A stretch of DNA of 39,873 nucleotides from an uncultured Prevotellaceae bacterium (GTDB lineage: Bacteria; Bacteroidota; Bacteroidia; Bacteroidales; Bacteroidaceae): NCBI GenBank assembly GCA_902775075.1, contig CACYKX010000007.1:4957-44829 (forward strand), in the 5' to 3' direction. The position numbers were made by a program, and so were the translations under genes. Shown piece by piece: positions 25,860 through 33,824 of the stretch. Within the stretch, counting starts at the first letter, position 1. Each line of letters opens with the position of its first letter. The notes under the pieces were generated by a model that ran no database searches, had not been told where the DNA came from, and saw only the letters and a list, made by a program, of their open reading frames with translations.

Positions 25860-26128
25860 TTAACGATTAAACTTTTCTCTAAGAAGCAGTATATCAGCAA
25901 GTTACGATTTATCAGAAAGTAATTGTTTTATGAGATTCTACCCATTTCCCTTGTTTTACCTTTCCTTTTTTGGGGTAATTTCTTTAAAATTCTCAAGTTT
26001 TAGCCATAAAAGGAACGTATTTTCGCCATTACAATCCTAAAAAGACTGGATATTGCACACCATCATTCCGAAGGAATCTCGAAGTTTCATGCGCTTTTTT
26101 CGTATCTTCACCATGGAAAGTTCACAAA
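25860..26128. other. Non-coding stretch with ATTCCGAAGGAAT palindrome
   Basis: Apart from the palindrome at 26065-26077, I see no gene in this stretch. Similar ATCCCGAAGGAATCC and GTTCCCGAAGGAAC palindromes flank copy B of the intergenic element, at about 32569-32583 and 32096-32109. The element and palindrome may therefore belong to one module. Confidence 0.5.
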
Positions 26129-26168
26129 AAAAGACTCCCATACACATTTCTGTGCATGAGAGTCTTTT
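26129..26168 (-). terminator. Terminator of the GH43-GH43-GH97 group
   Basis: AAAAGACTC (26129-26137) pairs with GAGTCTTTT (26160-26168). Inner pairs ACACA / TGTGC-like and CAT / ATG extend the hairpin. It lies 26 bp after the GH97 stop on the minus strand, where the A-rich arm becomes a U-tract. Confidence 0.8.
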
Positions 26169-26194
26169 ATAAAAATATCGATAATATTCTCTTG

Positions 26195-28039
26195 TTACAT
26201 TCCCTTTGGAATGATAAGGAAACCGCCTCGTGCGCTACAGTCTACATCAGTAGGGAGGTTACGGGTATTGATGACTTCTGATTTCAAATCCAACCCCTTA
26301 CCGGCATCCGTTACGAGGATATAGTCTTCCGCCGGAAGATTCAATTCCTTCAAGTCTACTTTCAACGTCTGTTTCTCATCCTTACCGTTGATACCGGCAA
26401 TAAACCATTTCTGTCCTTTTCTGCGTGCCATCACCACATATTCACCTGGGTAACCTGCAAGCAATTTCGTATCGTCCCATGTTGTAGGGAGATAACCGAA
26501 CAGCGCCTGTTCTACCTTTCGCTTAGATTGCAGATAACTTTCAGGGCGATCGGCGAGATGCTGCAAAGAAGATTCAAAGAGTATGGTGAGAGCCAACTCA
26601 TGAGCATCCGTTGTGATGTGTGGATGCTGTGAATCCGAAAAGGTACATGGCGTATAATCCATCGGCCCCACCACATTACGAGTGAAAGGCAAAGTAGCGT
26701 TGTGCGCAGCGGCACGACTTGTGAGATCGCCACGGTTGTTATACCATTCGGCACCATACACGCCCTCTGTCGACACGAGGTTAGGATACGTACGCTGCCA
26801 TCCACGCGGAATCGTAGCGCCATGGAAGTTGACCAGCAAATGATGCTTGGCAGCACTCTTCAACAGATCGATACAATATTCCATGGTGGCCTGTGTGTCA
26901 CCATCGAAGAAGTCGATCTTCACACCACTAACGCCCATCTTCTCACACCACGCAAATTCCTTTTCGCGCTTTTCCGGGTCGTTGAGTCTGTATTTCGGTC
27001 CGGGAGCGCCATCAATCCATCCCGTTGTAGAATTATACCAGATGATTGGTTTGATACCCTTACTGAGACTATACTTCAGAGCATCTTCTATCGTATAGCC
27101 ATCCTTCATCTCGTCCCATTCCGCATCAATGAGCACGTAAGACAAATGCAACGTCACGGCCATATCCACATATTTCTTAATAATGTTATAGTCGTTGCTG
27201 CCATGGTTATATGCCCAATAGATCCATGAAACCACACCAGGTTTTATCCATTTCGTGTTCAGAATCTCACAAGGTTTGCAGACATCCGTCACCAATGTTG
27301 ATGCGACGATATCTTTCAGCGTACCCATCATGACCACACGCCATGGAGAGTACCACAAGCCCGAAACCTGTTTATCGGAACGTCCCAAAGTTACGCGATA
27401 TTGATCGCGCTGCCCAGCATTATCGAGCGAAGAAGCACTATGCACACTTTCGATGTTGGCCTCTGTGAACAGCGCAAAAGAACCTTGCTGCGGTTCTACA
27501 AGTGCCGGATAGCCCCAATGGGTATTCACATCATTGCCATCGGTAGCAAGCGGAAAGAACTGTTCGTAAGCATCTGTATATTTCTGAATCCATCGACGAG
27601 TACCGTCAGCGATGAGATATCGAGTCTGTTCATCTTTCACCACCGTAGGACGGGCAAAACGGGTCTCATAGCGAAAAGCGATGCCATCATTAAACATCTG
27701 CAAGGCCACTTCCACCTTCTTGCCCTCTGCATTATGGAAAAGCATAGAGTATCCGTGACCTTTCTTCGATATATGCGACTTCTTTCCCTCTATCATATCA
27801 TAGTCGACATCGAATTTCTTGCCATCAAAGATGTTAACGAAGGTAAGGTTTGTAAGATCTTCGTTAGAAGTGTGCAAACCGAAGTTTGATATCTCCGTCA
27901 TCTTCTTGCCGTCATAGCATACCACGAGTTTATTCTTATCCCATCGTGCTACGATTTTACCATTCGGCGACTTAGCCACCTGCGCCAAAGCAGAAAGACT
28001 TGTTAAGATTAGTAGAGCTAATAATTGTATTTTTTTCAT
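26195..28039 (-). CDS. Secreted GH97 family glycoside hydrolase, probably alpha-galactosidase type
   Basis: The 614-residue protein has a signal peptide (MKKIQLLALLILTSLSALAQ). The N-terminal beta-sandwich (about 25-270) opens with KSPNGKIVARW. A TIM barrel (about 280-560) carries GVKIDFFDGDTQ and VSTEGVYGAEW, and a small C-terminal beta domain follows. Two GH97 types exist. Inverting alpha-glucosidases such as SusB use a glutamate base, and retaining alpha-galactosidases use an Asp nucleophile. Here the Asp is present (Asp376 in KIDF) with a likely acid/base Glu425, which favours the retaining alpha-galactosidase type. The frame is open to 28063, but the signal peptide and the promoter at 28061-28092 place the start at 28039. 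It probably acts in the periplasm on side chains released by the neighbouring enzymes. Confidence 0.88.
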   Translation of the reverse strand: MKKIQLLALLILTSLSALAQVAKSPNGKIVARWDKNKLVVCYDGKKMTEISNFGLHTSNEDLTNLTFVNIFDGKKFDVDYDMIEGKKSHISKKGHGYSMLFHNAEGKKVEVALQMFNDGIAFRYETRFARPTVVKDEQTRYLIADGTRRWIQKYTDAYEQFFPLATDGNDVNTHWGYPALVEPQQGSFALFTEANIESVHSASSLDNAGQRDQYRVTLGRSDKQVSGLWYSPWRVVMMGTLKDIVASTLVTDVCKPCEILNTKWIKPGVVSWIYWAYNHGSNDYNIIKKYVDMAVTLHLSYVLIDAEWDEMKDGYTIEDALKYSLSKGIKPIIWYNSTTGWIDGAPGPKYRLNDPEKREKEFAWCEKMGVSGVKIDFFDGDTQATMEYCIDLLKSAAKHHLLVNFHGATIPRGWQRTYPNLVSTEGVYGAEWYNNRGDLTSRAAAHNATLPFTRNVVGPMDYTPCTFSDSQHPHITTDAHELALTILFESSLQHLADRPESYLQSKRKVEQALFGYLPTTWDDTKLLAGYPGEYVVMARRKGQKWFIAGINGKDEKQTLKVDLKELNLPAEDYILVTDAGKGLDLKSEVINTRNLPTDVDCSARGGFLIIPKGM

Positions 28040-28060
28040 GATGGTTGATTTTTCAGTTGG

Positions 28061-28092
28061 CAAAAATACTCTTTTTTATCGAATATCGCAAA
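28061..28092 (-). promoter_or_regulatory. Internal promoter of the GH97 gene
   Basis: On the minus strand TTTG (28092-28089) and TATTTTTG (28068-28061) are separated by 20 bp, a full consensus, in the 67-bp gap between the GH43 stop and the GH97 start. The GH97 gene can thus be transcribed apart from the GH43 pair. Confidence 0.75.
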
Positions 28093-28106
28093 TTAATCGT
28101 CGTAAA

Positions 28107-29555
28107 TTAATGATTACGCAGATTCCATTTGGAATTATCACTCGAGAAATCGTATTCGGCCAACGTCGGTGTACTGTCTCCAGCAGAATATATACAATAT
28201 TTCTTGTTGTCGCCATCCATGCCCGGGATAGCCTTTGGCATGATACGATAAGTGCCATCAACGAGCTGCTCGATGCGCCATAATTGGTTGTCAGCGCCCG
28301 TATATTCAGGCGTAGTGGTAAGTTCTTTATCCGCCGTTGCCGTGAGCGCACGTTGTGTATCTTCGATAGTAATCTTGAAATATGGATTACTCAGATAACC
28401 ACCCTTCTCGGGAACTGCCGTTATCGTCCAACGCTGATGAGGACGGAACATATAGTCGCCACAGCGCAGGGCGATGTCTCCCTTAGGCCAACCCGCCTGC
28501 ACATCAGCAAGTTGCTGTGCAGGAATCTTCTTGAGCGGTTTACTCAAATCCATGTCCCAGAAGCCCTCTCGTTCTTGTGGGATGCGTACGAAATCCACGG
28601 CCAACTCTAAGGAATAGCCACGGCGTTCTGATTCAATCTCGAAAGTTCCGCCCTTGAATTCCTCTCCGGCTACAGGCCATCCATTCTTCCAGATCAATGG
28701 TCGAATACCCAACACGCTTCGACCGCTACGATCGAAGTCGGCTTCGTAATGGCACGACATAATCTCTACTCCTTCGTCGATGACGGTCCTACCGAAATGA
28801 CCGGGACCGCATACTCTGCCTCCCGCAGCTATCACCATGCGTCCACCTCCATGGAACATATCTCTGCCCACGTTGTCGACATACGGGCCCTCGACATTCT
28901 TAGAGCGTCCCACTACTATATTATAGGTGGAATTCACGCCATCGCAACAGGTGCCGTGAGTACCGAGTAGATAATACCATCCGTCACGATAGATGAGGTC
29001 GGTAGCCTCACAGTCGATGGCAATATCTTTCTCTTTATTTCCCTTCATGCGCTCACCCGTCTGTGGGTCGAGCTCTATCAGACGGATAGTACCAAAGTAG
29101 GTGCCGTAGCTTACCCATAATCGTCCCGTGTTGGGGTCCATCAACAAACTTGGGTCGATGGCATCTTGATCTTCCATTCCGTCAGAAGCACATACCTCGA
29201 TAGGTTTGGTAAACTTGAAATCTGGCGATTTCGGGTCTAGTGTCTTGTTCCACATCGTGAGAATTCTACCGTTATGGCCACCTCCAAGACCGCCACCGGT
29301 AGCACCATAGATTACGAGATAGCGATCGCCAATCTTCATCACGTCAGGAGCTGCGCCACCACCGGGACGCTCTGCCCCACTATGCCAAGACCAGCCATCA
29401 TCGCTGATGAGACCGCCTCCGCCCGTACCAAACGTATAATATTTGCCATCACACTCTGCGATGGTGGAAGGATCGTGAATATAAGGGGCACCAATCTGTG
29501 CCTCCGCTGTTGCCGCCAAAGTAAGAGCAGCAAAGAAAGTATAAAGTTTTTTCAT
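28107..29555 (-). CDS. Secreted GH43 family glycosidase with C-terminal ricin-like lectin domain
   Basis: The 482-residue protein has a signal peptide (MKKLYTFFAALTLAATAEAQ). The five-bladed GH43 propeller (about 21-320) shows the three acidic residues of the family. These are Asp28 in YIHDPS, an Asp in QDAIDPSLLMDP (transition-state modulator) and a Glu in DCEATDLIY (general acid). The wording GAPYIHDPSTIAECDGKYYTF is close to endo-arabinanase and arabinofuranosidase-like subfamilies. The C-terminal part (about 350-482), with NPYFKI, NQLWRIEQLVDGTYRI and SKWNL, looks like a ricin-type beta-trefoil carbohydrate-binding domain. Its ATG overlaps the upstream gene's stop as TAATG, so the two GH43 genes are coupled. 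Substrate is uncertain: arabinan, arabinoxylan or galactan. Confidence 0.87.
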   Translation of the reverse strand: MKKLYTFFAALTLAATAEAQIGAPYIHDPSTIAECDGKYYTFGTGGGGLISDDGWSWHSGAERPGGGAAPDVMKIGDRYLVIYGATGGGLGGGHNGRILTMWNKTLDPKSPDFKFTKPIEVCASDGMEDQDAIDPSLLMDPNTGRLWVSYGTYFGTIRLIELDPQTGERMKGNKEKDIAIDCEATDLIYRDGWYYLLGTHGTCCDGVNSTYNIVVGRSKNVEGPYVDNVGRDMFHGGGRMVIAAGGRVCGPGHFGRTVIDEGVEIMSCHYEADFDRSGRSVLGIRPLIWKNGWPVAGEEFKGGTFEIESERRGYSLELAVDFVRIPQEREGFWDMDLSKPLKKIPAQQLADVQAGWPKGDIALRCGDYMFRPHQRWTITAVPEKGGYLSNPYFKITIEDTQRALTATADKELTTTPEYTGADNQLWRIEQLVDGTYRIMPKAIPGMDGDNKKYCIYSAGDSTPTLAEYDFSSDNSKWNLRNH

Positions 29556-31537
29556 TATTTTAAGGTTATCGTATACTGATTAGTGATAGGTTTTCCATTC
29601 TCGTCGATGAAGCGAACGCACATATCGCTGAGTCCCGGTCCGTTGATGACAGCCACGCGCAAAATGTTACGTCCCGGTTTTAGATTGATACGAGCCGACA
29701 TACCGTCATCCTCAACCATTCTTCTGTCGCCCGAAAGCATCAACACCTGTTTACCGTTAAGCCACCAAGAAGAGGCTCCATTGCTTCCTGCTGCCAAGCG
29801 TACATTTTTCATTCCTTTAGGACAGTCGATAATGGTGTATGCCCAGAAGAGCGACCCATAAGTCTGATCACCATATTTCTCGGCAAATCTGAAGAGTTTC
29901 ACATTGAAATTCTCACTGTCCAAGGCGTGCCACTTCAAATTTTGCGCCCCCACTTTCTCACTCTTTCCGGCCTTAGGCAATGCCGTCATCTGACCTTTAA
30001 AATAGGTTTTGTTGAAAGCCTTGTCGAGATAAGAATCCGTAAAGATAATGTTCGACTGCACATCTTGCTTGATTGGCTCGAGCATCATCCAGCGACGAAT
30101 AAAACCTTCGCCATCCGGTGAAATGTTTTGAACCTGAACAGGAGCAAAATACTTTGGGCGATTCTTGAATTGCAACCAGTCGATACTTGCCGGTTTATCT
30201 TCACACGTTACCACAAGATCAGTTACTCCCTTAGGTTGATAATTCAATGGTACTGTGAGTGTTAACCATTGATTACTAAGGTCACGCTTAAACATTCCCT
30301 GTCCACTCTTCACGACGATTGGCACGCGTGCTATCACCTTACCATCAGTACTCTTCTCACGAATTGCGATTTCCGTATTCTCGGCAGCTTTCACGTTGAC
30401 CATGACATATCCGTCACAAACAGAAGAAAAGTCTACACCCTCATATTTTATCCAACTTCCCTTATTCTTGAGTACAGCATTCATGCCCAGGAAATAATCG
30501 GTCGTATCTACATACGCTGTCTGCACATCATCGCTGGCAGAAGAATAGCGGTCTATCTGTATTCTGTCTGTAGCCTTATTGATGCCTACCCCACGCAATG
30601 TCGGCGTCACCTCCTGTATTGTTCCATCGGCATTGAAAAAGAGGCGATCGATGCAGACAGAGCGGTTTTTGTCGAATTTTGGTGAATAATCGTTATGATG
30701 ATAGAATAGATACCATTGCCCCTTATAGTTGACAATGCTGTGATGATTAGTCCAACAACCGTTAGCGTGTTCCCTCATAATAACGCCCTTAAACTCCCAT
30801 GGTCCCAGTGGGTTATCGCTCATACTGTATGCTAGGGTTTCAGTACCGTCTTTCTCTCGCACCCAAGGAAAGGTGAGATAATATTTACCATTGTTCTTGA
30901 AAACGAAAGGCCCTTCCTTAAAACCATCAGGCAATCCCTCCATCAACTTCTGTTCGCCATCCAGTTCGGTGAGATTATCTTTCAGTTTGGCGCCACGCAA
31001 TCCCATGCCGCCCCAATAGATATAGGCAGAACCATCATCGTCGAGCAACACACAAGGATCTATGCCCATGAGTCCCTTGATCGGTTGCGCATCACAGGAG
31101 AACGGACCGACAGGGGTATTGGCTACAGCAACACCGATATTGAAACCTCGTCCATCTTTCGGAGTGTTAGGGAAGAAGAAATAATATTTACCATTCTTAT
31201 ACACACAGTCGGGGGCCCACATCGAATAACCATCATGTTTGCCCCAAGGCACATCTTTCTGGTCGAGGATTACACCATGATCGTGCCAATTTATAAGATC
31301 GTCAGAAGAGAAAACATGATAATCAGCCATGCAGAACCAATCTTGCCGCTGTCCCTCCGGTGCAGGGATGTCATGTGAAGGATAGAGATATACCTTGCCA
31401 TTGAAGACCCTTGCTGTAGGGTCGGCAGTAAATTGTCCCGAGATGATCGGGTTCTGAGCATGAACAGAGAGCACAATGCCGGCGAGCATTAAGCCTATCG
31501 TTCGTTTTTTCGAATTGTTAGTTGTTTTGTGTTTCAT
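29555..31537 (-). CDS. Secreted GH43 family glycosidase with CBM6-like and beta-sandwich domains
   Basis: The 660-residue protein has a signal peptide (KKRTIGLMLAGIVLSVHAQ). The GH43 propeller (about 30-330) starts with Asp39 in QFTADPTARVFNGKVYLYPS. It also contains KGLMGIDPCVLLDDDGSAY (modulator Asp) and LPDGFKEGPFVFKNNGKYY (general acid Glu). About 345-465 resembles a CBM6 (YSSASDDVQT ... DWLQFKN), and 480-660 is a further galactose-binding-like sandwich (GAQNLKWHAL ... KPGRNILRVAV). Such proteins are usually beta-xylosidases or alpha-arabinofuranosidases. The frame is open to 31561, but the -7 box at 31559-31566 overlaps that start, so Met9 at 31537 is chosen. It is the first gene of the GH43-GH43(-GH97) run. 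Confidence 0.87.
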   Translation of the reverse strand: MKHKTTNNSKKRTIGLMLAGIVLSVHAQNPIISGQFTADPTARVFNGKVYLYPSHDIPAPEGQRQDWFCMADYHVFSSDDLINWHDHGVILDQKDVPWGKHDGYSMWAPDCVYKNGKYYFFFPNTPKDGRGFNIGVAVANTPVGPFSCDAQPIKGLMGIDPCVLLDDDGSAYIYWGGMGLRGAKLKDNLTELDGEQKLMEGLPDGFKEGPFVFKNNGKYYLTFPWVREKDGTETLAYSMSDNPLGPWEFKGVIMREHANGCWTNHHSIVNYKGQWYLFYHHNDYSPKFDKNRSVCIDRLFFNADGTIQEVTPTLRGVGINKATDRIQIDRYSSASDDVQTAYVDTTDYFLGMNAVLKNKGSWIKYEGVDFSSVCDGYVMVNVKAAENTEIAIREKSTDGKVIARVPIVVKSGQGMFKRDLSNQWLTLTVPLNYQPKGVTDLVVTCEDKPASIDWLQFKNRPKYFAPVQVQNISPDGEGFIRRWMMLEPIKQDVQSNIIFTDSYLDKAFNKTYFKGQMTALPKAGKSEKVGAQNLKWHALDSENFNVKLFRFAEKYGDQTYGSLFWAYTIIDCPKGMKNVRLAAGSNGASSWWLNGKQVLMLSGDRRMVEDDGMSARINLKPGRNILRVAVINGPGLSDMCVRFIDENGKPITNQYTITLK

Positions 31538-31558
31538 ACTATTATTTAATTTCGTATG

Positions 31559-31596
31559 CAAAGGTATAGAATTTGTGATAATTTTACTTTGTAAAA
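31559..31596 (-). promoter_or_regulatory. Promoter and possible operator of the GH43 operon
   Basis: The minus strand reads TACCTTTG at 31566-31559. At the -33 distance there is no TTTG; instead a perfect palindrome TTTTAC-TTT-GTAAAA (31582-31596) covers this position. That arrangement fits an activator site replacing the -33 element, though a repressor site is possible. Confidence 0.5.
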
Positions 31597-31724
31597 CTTC
31601 TCAATTTCTTTCACAATTGTTTCATTCTGATACAAATCGTAAATAAGGCTATATATATTATCTTTTTAGGTGGTATGCGGGATAATTTCTTTGTGAACAG
31701 AGTCGGATATTGGCAAATTTGTTG

Positions 31725-31732
31725 TATTTTTG
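31725..31732 (+). promoter_or_regulatory. -7 promoter box of the YgbA-like gene
   Basis: TATTTTTG matches TAnnTTTG, 35 bp before the ATG at 31768. It also lies within the upstream extension of the frame (open from 31675), which supports the shorter start. No TTTG at the -33 distance was found. Confidence 0.55.
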
Positions 31733-31767
31733 CATCTCTATTAGTGATAACAAAAAAGAATAAATAT

Positions 31768-32070
31768 ATGTCTAGGATAGAAGAAGATAAACATACCGTT
31801 CGTCAGATGGTGGAAATCTATTGCCATGGCAACCATCATACGCGCGAAGGACTTTGTGAAGAATGTCGCACACTTTTAGAATATTCCCATTTCCGCCTCG
31901 ACCATTGCAAATTTGGTGAAAACAAAACCACCTGTAAGGTTTGCCCTGTACATTGTTATAAACCGGAGATGCGTGAACGGATGCGCCGTGTGATGATATA
32001 TGCGGGACCTCGTATGTTGTGGCATCATCCCTTGGCTGCCCTCCGCCATCTGTGGCGCGAAATGAGGTAG
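31768..32070 (+). CDS. YgbA-like nitrosative-stress family protein (PF11756 type)
   Basis: The 100-residue cytoplasmic protein has the YgbA / 'nitrous oxide-stimulated promoter' layout: an N-terminal helix (RIEEDKHTVRQMVEIYC), HGNHHTREGLCEECRTLL, then CKFGENKTTCKVCPVHCY and an RMRRVMIYAGPRMLWHHP tail. Five of its seven Cys residues are grouped as CxxC and CxxCxxxC, which suggests a metal or iron-sulfur site. E. coli YgbA is induced by nitric oxide and is linked to iron homeostasis under nitrosative stress; the molecular action is not settled. The start at 31768 begins the conserved region and follows the -7 box. It stands alone. Confidence 0.8.
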   Translation: MSRIEEDKHTVRQMVEIYCHGNHHTREGLCEECRTLLEYSHFRLDHCKFGENKTTCKVCPVHCYKPEMRERMRRVMIYAGPRMLWHHPLAALRHLWREMR

Positions 32071-32146
32071 TATGATTACGACAAGATCCCGAACGGTTCC
32101 CGAAGGAACATTTTGAGTTGATATGGGGCTAGGACGAAGTTTTTTA

Positions 32147-32385
32147 ACCTGAAGATATCTATAGCGTTACAGTTGTTACAGTTACAGTTAGTTTTTTTAA
32201 GGGGTATACTTCTCACTCGTCGGTAATTTTATCCAACATAAATTTCTTGAATAGTTTTCTCTAAGAAATATTATTTAATAATAATATAAAGTAAAATTAA
32301 AAATATATATACAAAATATGAAAATATCAAAAAGTACCACCCCCTTAAAAACAACTGAAATAACTGAAATCTGAAATATATCACA
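32147..32385. repeat. Intergenic element with GTTACA-repeat end, copy B
   Basis: The left end (32147-32208) is nearly identical to copy A (25628-25688): ACCTGAAGA, ATCTATAGCG, the GTTACA series, a T-run and AAGGGGTATA. The AT-rich middle also aligns in part (TCTCTAAGA, ATATAAAG, ATATATACAAAATA). The right end (about 32338-32380) is a decayed inverted copy with CTTAAAAACAACTGAAATAACTGAAAT in place of GTAAC-type units. It is non-coding and lies 77 bp after the YgbA-like gene. Confidence 0.65.
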
Positions 32386-32645
32386 CTGTCGAATTTCTAT
32401 AAGGAGCTGATTATCAAAAATTTACAAAGACGTAAAATTTTATCGTTCTAAGGTATTCAAACTTCACAGATGGGGAAAAGCGAGATTTGGGGAACATTTT
32501 TTTTATGTTTTTGACGCATTTTTCGAATAAAACTGGTCGAAATCTTCGATCATGGCGACATCCACTCCATCCCGAAGGAATCCCGAATGCTAAGACAGAG
32601 ACATCTGTACATAGCACGGGATGCGACAAAAGAATTCTACCAGAC
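32386..32645. other. Non-coding stretch between copy B and the SseB-like gene
   Basis: It holds the palindrome ATCCCGAAGGAAT-CC near 32569-32583 and an 8-T run at about 32497. I see no gene and no clear terminator for the minus-strand SseB-like gene. Confidence 0.5.
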
Positions 32646-33644
32646 TTACTTAGAAGTAGTTTCTTCGTCCTTCTTTCCGAATTCATGCTGATAGCCTTCG
32701 CTTGTGACGATGGCATGAATATTGTCGGCATTCAATTCTACGAAGACCTGATCGAATGGGTTGATGACGATACTTGGCAACGGTTTCTTCTCCTTGCCGT
32801 TCTGAGTCGATGCGGCATACATCTGCTCGTTGATGGCTATAGCATCATTGAAACTCATCAGTTGGACACGAGGACGCTTGCCACTGGCCTTAATATTAGG
32901 CTCATGCAATAGGGAACGAAAATCGGTATACAACTGGAATACGGGAATGTCTTCTCTCATCAGCCAATTGAACGATATCTGGGTGTCCTCAGGCCATTTC
33001 TCCATGGTTTCTCCGGTATCCGGATTCTGTACGAGTTCTGGTTCCTTGTTGGCCATAAAAGGTACGATAAATGGGGAATGGCATATCGTAAAAGTGAGCA
33101 GATTGGCATATTGTGGGTCTTGATAGTTCTTTGGGAATTCTTGTATCAACCCTTTGAGAAATGCGTTCTCACATGGTTTGGAGAGGTCGTTGGGAGTGAA
33201 TACCGGTATGTTAGTGACGATGGCAAAACGACTGGCATACTGTAGATCCTTCAAACCGCTGATTTGAATGGTGGCAAACTCGTCTTTAGCTCTATGTACG
33301 GTTACTCCTGTTGAGGTTTCGATATATACAATCTCGCAGCCTTCTGTGTGGTTGGGTACACAAAGGCGTACTTTCTGACCTTTCACGATCTCGCCATGTA
33401 CCGTACCTCTCACCTCGACGTCGCTATCAGACAACTTACGGGCGGTTTCTATCATAAAAGTGAAGGGCTGACCAACGATATGCTCACGAAAAGGAGCTTC
33501 GATGTCTTCCACCTTATTGTTAATGTCCATATCAACCATTGCTGGTCGCTCGACAGACTTTTCAAACTGTTCTTCCTCTGATTTGTTTTCCGCAGTATGT
33601 TCTGTGTTATTCTTTTTCCCAAAAAGTTTATCAAAAATGCTCAT
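32646..33644 (-). CDS. SseB-family protein with an EF-Tu domain-2-like N-terminal half
   Basis: The 332-residue protein is predicted to be cytoplasmic. A polar, low-complexity N-terminus (1-50, MSIFDKLFGKKNN ...) leads to a beta-barrel-like part (about 58-150). Its pattern resembles domain 2 of elongation factors: FTFMIETARKL, RGTVHGEIVKGQKVRLCVP, VHRAKDEFATIQISGLKDL. The C-terminal half (about 175-310) shows SseB-like features: ANLLTFTICHSPFIVPFM, FNWLMREDIPVFQLYTDFRS, LMSFNDAIAI and SIVINPFDQVFVEL. SseB was first linked to serine sensitivity in E. coli, and its true role is unknown. The fusion points to a link with translation or type VII-like immunity and effectors, but that is speculation. 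It is a single gene with a full consensus promoter. Confidence 0.65.
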   Translation of the reverse strand: MSIFDKLFGKKNNTEHTAENKSEEEQFEKSVERPAMVDMDINNKVEDIEAPFREHIVGQPFTFMIETARKLSDSDVEVRGTVHGEIVKGQKVRLCVPNHTEGCEIVYIETSTGVTVHRAKDEFATIQISGLKDLQYASRFAIVTNIPVFTPNDLSKPCENAFLKGLIQEFPKNYQDPQYANLLTFTICHSPFIVPFMANKEPELVQNPDTGETMEKWPEDTQISFNWLMREDIPVFQLYTDFRSLLHEPNIKASGKRPRVQLMSFNDAIAINEQMYAASTQNGKEKKPLPSIVINPFDQVFVELNADNIHAIVTSEGYQHEFGKKDEETTSK

Positions 33645-33685
33645 AATTAGTTATTTTTCATAAATATTTCTTCTTCATTATAGTG

Positions 33686-33716
33686 CAAAAATAGCAAAAT
33701 TAGGCAATCTAACAAA
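33686..33716 (-). promoter_or_regulatory. Promoter of the SseB-like gene
   Basis: On the minus strand TTTG (33716-33713) and TATTTTTG (33693-33686) stand 19 bp apart, a full consensus, 41 bp before the ATG at 33644. Confidence 0.78.
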
Positions 33717-33745
33717 ATATTTTCTAAAAAATTTCGAAAATTTGC

Positions 33746-33775
33746 TTTGATATTTGATTTAATTTATTATATTTG
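33746..33775 (+). promoter_or_regulatory. Promoter of the fimbrillin operon
   Basis: TTTG (33746-33749) and TATATTTG (33768-33775) are 18 bp apart; another TTTG at 33741 gives 23 bp. The box lies within the upstream extension of the first fimbrillin frame (open from 33747) and so rules out the ATG there. It is divergent from the SseB-like promoter 30 bp away. Confidence 0.7.
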
Positions 33776-33824
33776 CCACAGAACATTTATTATTTTATTA
33801 CTACTTATTCATACGCATAACATC

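Noticed and set aside
26702..27229. 175-codon plus-strand frame over the GH97 gene
   Set aside because: Antisense shadow of a clear GH97 gene; His/Arg/Ile-rich composition is an artefact of the frame.
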